From NCBI GenBank assembly GCA_013365325.1, contig JABVXV010000087.1:62001-126000 (forward strand): DNA of 64,000 nt. Direction: 5' to 3'. The stretch is from Dipetalonema caudispina. Taxonomy: Eukaryota > Nematoda > Chromadorea > Rhabditida > Onchocercidae. Under the pieces are notes generated by a model. That model had not been told where the DNA came from. It searched no databases and saw only the letters and a list, made by a program, of their open reading frames with translations. The position numbers were made by a program, and so were the translations under genes. Positions within the stretch are counted from its first letter, which is position 1; each line of letters starts with the position of its first letter. Below, one piece after another: positions 12,701-22,240 of this stretch.

Positions 12701-14416
12701 ACGTTTTACGGGATTTTTATCCTTATATACGGTTGTGAGATTTGGTCGCTTGTCCGTTTGTCTGCGTTTGTAGATCTGTTACATCTATGTCCTTTTGTGT
12801 ATTTTGCATGCGTGTGCCCACTTCTTTGTTTTTAAATCTCAAGAAAGCATAATTTAACAGTTTCTTCTAGGAATGTTACTCTAGAAACTCTCACTCTTGA
12901 TGGTTTTTATTTCTTTTTAGTTTATGTTTTATTACCTTTATTTTGCTTTTTTGACACGCCTTTAAAGTATTCAGCTTTATGTTTCCCTTCTGTAGGCCTG
13001 CGCGGTTGATGAAAGCTCACTACCTCGGCTGCAATATTCAAACAGCAATTATCACCGTTTTTAAACTTCCTTTAAAGCCAGGTAACAGAGAGCGAATATA
13101 TTCATATTTCTAGGGTTTCATGTCTTTAATTCTCTGTCGATTAGCTTGACAAGTTTTGCATTACAGTGTTATGCGCTTATGATTTCATGCAGTCTTTGAA
13201 TATTTTAAATTTTAAATTCCATTGCTCCTTTTCCGCATGAAGTGCTTTCTGTTATATAAACTTTCTTTTATTTGCTTCCTGCTTATCTTGCATGTTTGTG
13301 ATTTCAATTAGATCAGTTTGATGTTCGCTATAATTGCATAACTTTTCGAAGTATTACACCATCACTGCGACTTGTCCTTTTTCCATAACATTGCACACAC
13401 ATAATGTTTTAATAAATTTTGTGAAATATGAGTTTTTCATGTTTCAGTCTAGATACGGAACAGATAGTTTCAATGTAACGGATCCACATTCGAGCAGGCT
13501 ACAAATCGAAATGGTAATTTCCGGACGTTATATCATTTTTGAATGATAATTATGTAAAATAGTTCTTAATTCTAAACTTCGTTCGAAAGCTGAATGTAGT
13601 AATTCACTAAATTGAGACAAAACTAAAATTTGCAGCCGATATTCATGCACTACGGGAAAACTGGAAGTGTTTTTTCATACGAATTTCTGAGTAAATATTT
13701 ATTTTATGGAAAAAAAGCTTGCTCAGTTTTGTAAACGCTGAATCAACAACCCTATCAGCAATTAAATTGGAGAAAGTGATTAAACGTGGATCTTATAATT
13801 GATTTTCGGAGAGTCTAATTGAATTCTGCATGCTATTACTTACCAGCGGAAGAAATTATACACTGAATGCTCCTGAATGGTTGGAGTGTAATAAAAAGTT
13901 GTAATGCCACGAAGAATACAGTGCACAGGAAATGACAAAACAGTCTTGATTTTGATGATATAAACTTGAGTCACCAAAATCCTTCTTTTTTTGATGTAAT
14001 TAGTCTGCAGTGTAAATTTTTGTGAAATTTAGTTGATAATTTTTTCTTTCCGTAACATCACTCATTTCTGATAAGTGGGTACCGTTTTTCTTAAATCGGT
14101 TTCCCGATGTAGATTGTATACTTGCCAAAGCTTTCTTATTATTTACATTGCTCACTGGAATGACTGGGGCTGAATGTTTTTTCCAGACATAGTTGTTTTA
14201 AGATTATGTAGATATAATTGCAAAATCGGAATTTTGTAGCCAGAAAAGGATTCACTACAAGACCTTGGTAACGATGATTTATTTGGTGATTTGGCTGGCA
14301 TGGATCCGATTGTTCTTAGCAATGTTGATGAATTGACGTCTTCATTCGAAAGTATTGAGCTGAGGAATATGGAACCAGAAAGATTGAATGCGGATGAACA
14401 ACCGACTACAGAATGA
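760..14416 (+). CDS. tra-1: TRA-1/Gli-family five-zinc-finger transcription factor
   Basis: Gli/Ci/TRA-1 class DNA-binding regulator; in C. elegans TRA-1 is the terminal switch of somatic sex determination. Coding exons: 760-933, 1267-1472, 5489-5661, 6756-7018, 7179-7228, 7354-7521, 7638-7827, 8245-8364, 8702-8866, 9035-9213, 9474-9577, 9657-9765, 9907-10085, 10250-10372, 10564-10678, 10812-10926, 11078-11186, 11342-11490, 11859-12027, 12429-12688, 13448-13513, 14240-14416. All junction phases agree, giving 3363 nt or 1120 aa; C. elegans TRA-1A is about 1110 aa. Five C2H2 fingers lie at about residues 383-533. Finger 2 has [10 protein letters not shown], finger 3 [11 protein letters not shown], finger 4 [15 protein letters not shown] and finger 5 [10 protein letters not shown], all Gli hallmarks. 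An Ala run (from 1390) lies N-terminal. A basic KKKRPKR patch follows the fingers. The C-terminus is acidic ([11 protein letters not shown]). The start at 760 is the first in-frame ATG after a stop at 736 and is the least certain part. Orthology to TRA-1 rather than another Gli protein is inferred from the organism and the length. Confidence 0.88.
1093..1132. repeat. ACAT/ACACAT microsatellite
   Basis: Short imperfect repeat of ACATAC and ACACAT units in intron 1 of the tra-1-like gene. It produces an artefactual Tyr/Val/Cys-rich open frame on the opposite strand. Confidence 0.85.
1664..2203 (+). CDS. Candidate small nested gene, two exons, about 70 aa
   Basis: Unrecognised and low confidence. 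Exon 1664-1730 follows an acceptor CAG (1661-1663) and ends at a donor GTGAGT; its ATG is 1665-1667, one base inside. Exon 2057-2203 follows a TTTGAG acceptor of the type also used in the ETS and ADAT3 genes here, and continues in phase 0 to a TAA. The product would be about 70 aa: it begins [15 protein letters not shown] and contains [20 protein letters not shown], a possible membrane segment. It cannot be an internal exon of the full-length tra-1 chain, because including it would shift exon 3 into a stop. It could be a short alternative tra-1 end, an independent nested gene, or chance: open runs of 49 codons are not rare at this base composition. Confidence 0.25.
3861..3907. repeat. Perfect 21-bp AT-rich inverted repeat
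   Basis: Arms 3861-3881 and 3887-3907 are perfect reverse complements around a 5-base loop. Both consist almost entirely of A and T with a single C/G pair. In such AT-rich sequence it may be slippage-derived rather than functional. Confidence 0.8.
4658..4731 (+). ncRNA. Pre-miRNA-like hairpin, unproven
   Basis: Arms 4658-4680 and 4709-4731 pair over 23 positions with 18 Watson-Crick pairs, one G-T and four mismatches grouped in the middle. The stem continues toward the loop with a CATT/AATG helix (4684-4687 with 4702-4705). The total of about 74 nt with internal mismatches is typical of a microRNA precursor, in an intron on the host gene's sense strand. I did not recognise either arm as a known miRNA. 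Confidence 0.3.
12996..13080 (+). other. Candidate stop-containing alternative exon of the tra-1-like gene
   Basis: A CTGTAG acceptor (12991-12995) and a strong CAG/GTAACA donor at 13081 bound an 85-nt segment between coding exons 20 and 22 of the model. Read in the phase delivered by exon 12429-12688 it encodes 22 residues (starting [12 protein letters not shown]) and then TAA at 13062-13064. Inclusion would remove the last two coding exons (81 residues, including the acidic C-terminus). It could be an alternative C-terminus or a poison exon. It is not in the main model, because skipping it gives an open frame to 14416. Confidence 0.4.
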
Positions 14417-16644
14417 ACCGTTCATTATCAAATATGGGATGTGATGGTAAGTGTGGTCTATGTTTTACCATTTTTTTTCTCCCACTGTGCTTAAGTATAT
14501 CTATCATTACTTTTTACTTAGATTTTTGCACGAATATTCTCTAGTTCCTTCAAGATAAGTGTTAAACACAAGAGTTTTTATATTCATAACTATGATATTT
14601 TTTACCCGTTGTTTTATTAGCTATGTTGCACGCTTTGGAATTTTGTTGTTCATTTCGCTTAATTTTAAAAATTTGCAAATCATCTTTTCCTAGTTTGGCA
14701 GTAAGTGCTCCTCATAAGGGAGTAATTTGGAAGTTTTTTTATATGATTTCAGAGAAAGTATCCGCTCTTACATTTATTTCCTGCTTCAGAGGCGTACAGA
14801 AGGAATTCGATATTGCACTTATCCAGCCTTCAACTTGTGATATGGCATTTAAGGTTGGATTGTTTTGAATGAATAACTGCATACAAGATTTGGCTTAGAT
14901 TTGCAAAGTGCCATTTTGATAATTATTTTATGCACGTGTATGGTTTATATCTAACCAACGATGTCCTTGGAAAAACACACAAGCATAAAAATGCAAATAT
15001 CAAGGACGCATGAATAGAAGCATGCATGCAATTAAAGTGAAACACGCATGTGAAAAGGGTTATTAAAACATATTTGTAAGAGCCTACTACAACAATGCAT
15101 GAACAGGGAAACAGCGATGACATGGCACAGGTGCAGTAAGCATAAACAGACTTATTAATGTGATACATAAATCTTAATCAAGTTCAGTATCAGGACAATT
15201 ATATTATGTATATCGTCTATTTTTCTTGGTCCACTCAATCATAATAGAGGACTGTCTTGTGCCTCTGTAAAATTTTTTTATTTTTGTATCGAATAATACT
15301 GAGCATTACATAACATCTGCTCTTGAATTATTTTGCTTTTCTTTCTCTCTATCCGGGTCGTATTAAACATGTATTTAAATAATGTACTTTTTATTTGTTC
15401 ATTTTAACGTATTCATCTATCTGTGAGGTCGAGAGAGAAAATCGAGAGAGAAAATCCACTATTTATTCGGGTACCTTTTATCTACTTGGCTATCTGTTCT
15501 AACTTCTCTCGAACATTTTTCAGTTATGAATGTTCTTTTTTCCTTCACCTTTTTCCGCCCCTTTTGGGGATCTTGGTAATACATTTCGTGGTGGTACTTC
15601 AGTTTTCATATCTTTTTCAGCTTCCTATTTTCGGAACTTTATGTAAACTGAATTTTATAAATTTTGTATCTGAAAAGTTGTAATGAGGAAATGAAGCTCA
15701 TAGCGGAAATGTTGATAGAAGGGCAATCTAGCTAAACCCTTTCTTTTTTTTGGAACCATGCTTATACTACATACTTCTAAAATGATACAGTTAGAAAAAC
15801 GCTTCTGACTTGAATCTACACTGTAACAATGGTATTATAAGTTTTAAATCTGACTAGTAGTTTGCTAATACCAGTTAAAATGAGATCAAAGAGTTAGTCA
15901 TTTTCTCGTACTTTTATGATGTTAGGATCGAACTATTCACACATAAAGTAGATCCAAAATCGTTTATTCTTTCAGAATGGCTGAGTAAGAAAGCTTCATT
16001 TTCTCTTCGTTTTCATATATCATTTTTTCTATCCTAGTTATTTGCATCGTTTTTCTTCGACTACTTTTGACTAATTTAATAATTATTTCCGGCTTCAAAA
16101 TTTCAATTATTTTGTCATTTTGTGCATGTTGTCATCTTGCTAATTTTGCTTATATTGTTTATCTTGTCACCTTGAACAGCTCTATTTAAGCTAGTATTAT
16201 ACAAGTGGAATATTTCAATTTCTTTTTTCAAAAATACATTTTGTGATTCTATTTTAAATAAAACGATATTATATGTGAAATTTGCATAAATTTTTCAAAT
16301 TTGTGTGTTAAGTTCTCCTTCCGCATCATATTTTCACTTAACAGTTGTAGAGTTCCTCCATCCTGGATATTCTGGAAAAATTTGGCAAGTAAAGGTAGTC
16401 GAAGTTTCTGGAAATATAGCACCTGTGTTTAGACAAATGATTCCGAGAAACCAGCTGCCATTATCTACACATGGATCAAACAAGAGAGCATAAATACGTT
16501 TGCTTCAAATTTTCATACAAAAATACTGCTCAATAATAAGGATACGCGGTTCGCAAATATCAGCAACTTACGATATTGAAATTTTGCAGATTTTAATTCT
16601 GCTAAGGATTTGTCTCACTACAAGTAATTAATTCCTCCAGTACC

Positions 16645-16946
16645 TCAAACTTCATTGTGGTCCGTCCTGTCAAAAGGCTCTGACAGGACGGGTAAACGAT
16701 TCGACCTCTGTCTAAATCAGGAAATCTTTTGATAATCGGTACTCTCCAAACATCTAATATCTTAATAGTGAAAATTATTATCATTTCAATTATTACCATT
16801 GCAATATTGCTATAAATAAACGTGAAGTACCTCGATAGTTGACTTCCACAGAACGGACATTTATCAGTACGCTGCAACAAGTGCACGACTTTTTCATAAT
16901 ATTCCAGAAACAGTCGAAGCGCTCTGATCACAACAATCACTGTCAG
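16645..16946 (-). CDS. Candidate last two exons of an unrecognised minus-strand gene
   Basis: The region is open for 112 codons on the minus strand (16940-16602). A better gene-like reading is two exons: 16946-16831, after an AATTAG acceptor and ending at a GTACTT donor, and 16711-16645, after a GATTTAG acceptor and ending in TGA. The phases match (2 to 2). The predicted tail contains YYEKVVHLLQRTDKCPFCGS, so a CxxC zinc-ribbon or RING-like pair is possible. No upstream exon could be joined with confidence: open segments between 17030 and 17560 on the same strand are broken by stops. It may be a pseudogene remnant or chance. Confidence 0.2.
16662..16691. repeat. GC-rich 11-bp inverted repeat
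   Basis: Arms 16662-16672 (CCGTCCTGTCA) and 16681-16691 are perfect reverse complements around an 8-base loop. The GC content is unusual for the neighbourhood. It overlaps the candidate terminal exon at 16645-16711, so it could be a folded RNA element or a coincidence of coding sequence. Confidence 0.7.
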
Positions 16947-17788
16947 CTAATTACAACCCACATACTGCATTTGTTGGAATGGAACTTATTCCTTCAAAAA
17001 AAAAATCACAAATATGCTAGGTAAACTATATGTTAACATATATGAAATTGGATGCTAAATTTTTGAAATTTTTTTTTACTTTTCAAATTTTTTTCGTCAC
17101 TCTTATCACTTCTTTTACAAAAATGCCCCTAAAACCACTGAAATCTGTTAGAATAAATGATTCAATATTTGACATCGTAATCCTCTTCATGCAACGAAAT
17201 ACTATTATCGATATATTTCAATAATTGATCGGACAATTCTAGTAACACTGTGGGACACTTCTATTTCTACCAATTGATTTGAACTGTTTCTAACTTCAGT
17301 TGAGATTCATATTCTAAAGCCTCAACTTCTTTTTAATTTGTATTTTGATAATTATAGCAGAAATTTGATTCTGTAAGGTTAAATTTGAATACTTTTGCAA
17401 AAAAAAGAAAATCCTGGAAACACTTGTCCCTTTCATTCGCTATGTAATACTTTTGGTATTCATTGCAGCCAATTGCATGTCTGCAAGATAACAATAGTGT
17501 GTCAATTGATCGTTCATAGCATCACATGTAAAAAGATTTCTAAAGCTGCAAACCTTCAGATTCCTTCTTTTTTCACATTAAAAATTGAGCAGATTCTAGA
17601 TCAAAAATTGCATCCTATCTAATTCGATTATTGGAATGCTCGCATAGTCAATAAATTCACATTACTCATCAATGAGCAATATGGATTTGATAAAACTGAA
17701 ACATTTTTCGTCCTAATTTATGCGTGAATTTATTTCATCGTGTTTGATATGTCACAGATAGCATTGTTTGATATGTTATGGCAGTTAT

Positions 17789-17892
17789 TTTGAAATGAAA
17801 TACTACAATTTTAATTTCTTTAGAAATTTTAGCTATAATCTTTGAAATGAAATACTACAATTTTAATTTCAATAGAAATTTTAGTTACAATC
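17789..17892. repeat. Tandem duplication, two 52-bp units
   Basis: Units 17789-17840 and 17841-17892 lie head to tail and differ at only four positions. Intergenic, about 50 bp from the long hairpin at 17940-18053. The low divergence suggests a fairly recent duplication. Confidence 0.9.
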
Positions 17893-17939
17893 TTAATTGA
17901 TTAGATCTATCGAAAGTTGAAATGAAAAATAGTTGAGAA

Positions 17940-18053
17940 GAAAGAAATCCAAATTCAGTAAAATTAGAAATAGAAAATAAAAAGAAACGTGAGAACGAGA
18001 GAACGATTCTTTTTATTTTCTATTTCTAATTTTACTGAATTTGGATTTTTTTC
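17940..18053. repeat. Long hairpin: 42-bp perfect stem extendable to 47 bp
   Basis: Arms 17945-17986 and 18007-18048 are perfect reverse complements over 42 bp around a 20-base loop. Beyond one G-T position (17944/18049) four more pairs follow, giving 17940-18053 overall. No target-site duplication is obvious at the ends and no ORF is inside. It could be a small non-autonomous palindromic element, a dsRNA-forming locus, or the product of a local inversion event. Confidence 0.9.
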
Positions 18054-18335
18054 ATTGATGACAAGTGATAAGTGACTGATGCAATATTTTTGGAATAATA
18101 CACCAAGAGATTAGACAAACTGTTTAAAGTTTATTACTTTTCAAACTGAATTTTTCCTTCCCCGTCCGTTATAATTTTAAACAGAGAAAGAAATTAAATT
18201 TCTATAAAATTGTATGTTTGTTTCATGCTAAAATTTGTAACCTTCCTTAAAGCTTAACGGTCTAACAACTTCTTAATCTATTCTCATTTTCTGTTACTAT
18301 CAAAAAATATCGCTATCTTTATACTTTGTAATATA

Positions 18336-18440
18336 TTATTCATCATCGTCCCATCTTCCTCTCTCCCAATATCGTTGATCTTCAAAACAGCATAGGATGG
18401 GAACGAAAATTCTCACAAAGGCCCAGACAATTTGCATCAT
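18336..18440 (-). CDS. Candidate 34-aa microprotein ORF
   Basis: ATG-started frame on the minus strand. The N-terminal half is hydrophobic (MMQIVWAFVRIFVPILCC) and the C-terminus is strongly acidic (RGRWDDDE), with an in-frame stop upstream. An AATAAA on the same strand lies at 18135-18130. I do not recognise a family. Open frames of this length occur often by chance here, so support is weak. Confidence 0.15.
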   Translation of the reverse strand: MMQIVWAFVRIFVPILCCFEDQRYWERGRWDDDE

Positions 18441-18796
18441 TGTTAATCAGCAATACTTTGTTCACTGGTTTGAACAAAATTTTACGGACTTGAACTAGTA
18501 AATTTATGGGTATGATATGAAAATATTGATCCCGGGAATATGGGTTTGAGTTCGTTTGAGATACATTGGGATAACGGGATATTTGGGAGTTAAGTCATAT
18601 TTATGGAATAACTTGAGCTTATTTTAGCACTCTTCAGATAATTCTTAACTGCTGATGTCACTACTTGCTTTATTTTAACGGTGACGTGTAACTACGTGAA
18701 CAAAAAATTATTACAAATAATGTTATCTCGTATACTGCGACGTGAATTGTAGCGAAGTTTAAGATTTTAAACTAAAAGTTTTTTGTTTAGTTTCAG

Positions 18797-18823
18797 ATTG
18801 TAAGGATCTTAGAATTCGTTTGA
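18797..18823 (+). promoter_or_regulatory. Probable trans-splice acceptor and 5' UTR of SRP9
   Basis: A T-rich tract ending TTTAGTTTCAG (18795-18796) precedes the SRP9 ATG by 27 bases. There is no partner exon that would need it as a cis acceptor, so a spliced-leader site is the likely use. Confidence 0.5.
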
Positions 18824-19788
18824 ATGTATTTTACGAATTGGGAAGAATTTAGTAAAGCTGTCGACCGGCTATACACCAGCAATCCGACACGCTGCAGGTT
18901 TATTTGTTGACCATCTGGGAAAGTTTAAAAGAGTTGATGTTGAATATTGACATCATCATGTGTCATTTTTTTTAAGGATGGAAGCCTTTTATAATGCATT
19001 CATTCTTTCTAGGAATTCCTTTCTTTTTTTTCAAAATTAGAATACACTGATAAGTTTGCATTTCCAAAAACTGAACGATTGTTAAATCAATAAATCAGTT
19101 TCAGTCATCTACTAACCAGTGGGTTGGGTAAAGAGAATAGTTCAACAAATAGTTTTTTGGACTTTCTTACTAAGCGATGCAATCATGTCTTAATGGAGAT
19201 AATTAGTTGTACAACTCCAACAGAGGTTGTGGTCAATTATTATTTGCAACTACTATAAGTGCTTAGCCAAAATTGCTAGAAGAGCTGTAAACAATATTGA
19301 ACAGTTTATTAAATGCCTTGCTTGATTTTGTCACATATATCACTTTCCGTTCTTTGATAGTGTATTCATCTAATTACTCTACCTGGCACTGAATACAAAA
19401 AACCTCTCCGTGTAAGGGATATAATGTTCTACAATCAAATAAGAGGCTCAGATTTAAGAAACTTGAAGATAATAAATAATGACATCCTTCTTCGACATAT
19501 AAATCTTATGTATCACGACCTCAATTGCTTGAGAAGATATTATTGGTTTGACTAAATATCTTTTATTATTCGTCCCTCCCTTCAAGTGAAAATTTATGCT
19601 GATTAGTTCTCTTAATTATTCCGACTCGTTGCAGATTTGTAACCAAGTATAACCATAAAAAAGGCAAAATGACACTCAAAATGACTGATGATGTGGTCTG
19701 CTTACAATACGATACGGATCAGATACAAGATGTAAAACGATTGGAAAAGCTTACAGCTACATTAATGAGGCATATTGTTTCCAAATAG
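18824..19788 (+). CDS. srp-9: SRP9, signal recognition particle 9 kDa protein
   Basis: SRP9 pairs with SRP14 to form the Alu-domain heterodimer of the signal recognition particle, which slows elongation while ribosomes dock at the ER. Exon 1 is 18824-18897 (24 codons plus two bases, donor GTTTAT). Exon 2 is 19635-19788 after a GTTGCAG acceptor, and phase 2 joins cleanly. The product is 75 aa; human SRP9 is 86 aa. Family matches are the N-terminal WEEFSKAVDRLY helix, then KYNHKKGK, then the signature TDDVVCLQYDTDQIQDVKRL, and a C-terminal LEKLTATLMRHIV helix. Both exons are far too short to stand out as ORFs, so an ORF-length filter would miss the gene. The intron (18898-19634) is ordinary AT-rich sequence. 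No frame damage was seen, so this looks like a working gene, not a processed pseudogene. Confidence 0.9.
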
Positions 19789-22240
19789 ATTCTTGTAATT
19801 TAGTTGTTTGGAATTACTGAATTCAATAGTACTGATTTTGATTCCATTTGGCCATTTATAGGTTTTGCATAAGTAGGATTTTTTATACGAGCTAAAATCA
19901 ATGCATTCTCCTGAAGTTTAGGCATAACTACATCTATAAATTCCCATATGCAAGGATTCGACTGCTTTTTGCTGAGTAAAAACTGTAAGCCTTATGCTTC
20001 TTCAAGCCTTATGCTGTATCTCAATATGATATTATATACACTTGTTGATTTGAACTATTTATTTTTGCTTTTGTTGTTTTGTATTTGTTGCTACCATTGT
20101 AATTCTTTATTTGTGTTTGTTAAAAATTTCGCATTGTCCACTTTTTCATGGACAGCCTTATGTTCACAATAGGACTGTATATATTTATTACCTGAATCTG
20201 TTGATGATACCTCTTTTACTTTCTGATTTGATAGAGTAATATACAAGTAAAAACCAACTCTGTTCACACTGATCACACTTCCTTAATTTTCTAAATTGTA
20301 TAAAATAAGAACATAAATCAACAAGCGAATTGGAACAAAGCTAACACTGTTGAGGGATTATATCCCTGCCATTTTGTTTGTCTATGCTAATGATACCAGA
20401 TTTTTGCACTGTCTCTGTGCTTCTTGATCTCATTAATTACCGTTGCTCCGAAGTGGTAATGAAGATGGCAAGTTGTTTTCGTCCAACACTTACCCTTCAG
20501 TTAGTCATCTTCCAAATCGTTACCACTTGCCGGAAAGTTTTGTTAAAATATATAACTTGAAATATGCATTGCAAATCATTTTGTTCATTATCAAGATGAA
20601 TGATATAGGATTGTTGTTGTGAAATGAAAATAACTAGCAAATAGAAAATTATGCAGTAATATGTAAAAAATTAGTGCATCATCAGCAAAAGTGTCTCTCC
20701 CGAGAAGGAGCTTGAAGAAAGCTGCTCATTCATTACGGTAGGAATATCACTAAATTTTTTTCATTTTTTTCTGGAATAATAAACAGTTGGTGCTTGAAAG
20801 TATTTCACATAATTTTTCTTCACTTAGTGAAATTAGGTGCATTTAGTTGTAGACGGAACATTCAAACATTCCACGATTAATCAGACTTTATCAGATGCTA
20901 CTTATCAATAACAGTGAAGCACTATAAGGCAAGACATTACTCATGCAATAAAAACAATGATATCGGTCGATTTTTAATTTTTCAATCGTGTACTTTCTTG
21001 AAAATTTGGAAAACTTTGAAATGATCGAGTATGTTGAGACTTCTGACATCTAAAGGTAGATGAATATTTCAATTTAATGTGGTTAAATTAAAAGGAAAAG
21101 CAGATATAAATTCATTTGAAAGCATATATATGATACATATCATTCGAATATAATTTCAAGCAAAACTTATAATATTTGAAAACAATAATGGCTTGTCCCA
21201 AAAACGATAAGCCTTATTTGATATTATTATTACTACTAAGTGTTTCAAGGTCAAGTGGTCAACAAATACAAAAAATATCTAAGTAATACTTCTCATCAAC
21301 AGTTTATAGTATCATTTTTGATGTGTAAATAAATGTATATTTACATATTTCATGTAGGTTTGTGTATACATACATAAGTAGTGTGTAATTTTTATTTTTT
21401 TTTTTTTTGCATTCATTGAATCTTTAAGTGTTACTACTACTTAATCTTGTGTCTTTACTTTTTACTATTTTTAATGAACAGTTGAGAGATTGGTTCATTT
21501 ATTAGGTATTTTATTAAAAGTATTACGTTTAGTATGCAGAAGTCATGAAAATGGAATACTATAGATGAGCATAATATATGAGTAAATAGGTTATAGGTAT
21601 GATACTTGTTATTATCGAAATAGATCTTATTTCATCAGATGATGATTATAAAAATGAAGAAGAATTTTGAAGTGAATGTAAAACTTTCCTCACTATATTT
21701 TTCAAAAGTCTCAAGTTTCGAAGCAAAAAGTTAACTAGAATATATAGAGGAGTAGAGAAAGGAGAAGAGATCGAGCTTTTTAGTTTTATCAAAATATGTT
21801 GAAAATGAATAGAATAGAAAGTAGTTTTGGAGTAAAAGAACGAGGGGAAAAGAGAAAAGCTTGAACTGATGTGAAATTAATGTTAGAGTTCAAAATTTCG
21901 ATCACGATTCATCACAACATTTTCTCGTCTGTCTACATGTGAAGCGTTAAGAGGAGGAACTCATAACGGAAAATTCAGGAGGAGCAAATTCGAGCTGCTT
22001 CCGTCTTTCATTTCAATTAGCTCTTATATCTGTTGTTTAGCAGCAGTATGAGGAGGAAGGCCTGAAAATTATTTCATATTTTACTTTAGGGAGCCTTTAT
22101 TTAATAAACAAAACATTGAGCTTTTGAATGATATAATAAAAGAATAGTTGTACAGTTAATATCTATAATATTTATAATAATAATGAATTTATAGTTTTGT
22201 AGAAAAAGCCATTTTTGGCCTTCCTTACATCATCAATTCA
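19789..22240. other. SRP9/nhl-1 intergenic region
   Basis: AT-rich, with no recognised gene. A 32-codon plus-strand ORF at 21188-21286 has a hydrophobic leader (LILLLLLSVS) but no identifiable continuation. Minus-strand open segments near 20100-20560 are interrupted by stops. A T-rich acceptor-like site ends at 22202, 38 bases before the nhl-1 ATG. Confidence 0.5.

Larger units (their letters stand above)
14417..18796. other. tra-1/SRP9 intergenic region, including a long tra-1 3' flank
   Basis: The first part is probably the 3' UTR of the tra-1-like gene; an AATAAA occurs at 16257-16262 and an ATTAAA near 15362. Other entries here are a candidate pair of minus-strand exons (16645-16946), a 52-bp tandem duplication (17789-17892), a large hairpin (17940-18053) and a 34-codon minus-strand ORF (18336-18440). 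Otherwise I see nothing conserved. Confidence 0.5.

Noticed and set aside
20091..20560. Minus-strand coding-like segments downstream of SRP9
   Set aside because: They are interrupted by several in-frame stops, would need introns too short to be real, and resemble no known family.
21188..21286. 32-aa plus-strand ORF with a signal-peptide-like leader
   Set aside because: No downstream exon or homologue could be found; the length is within chance expectation.
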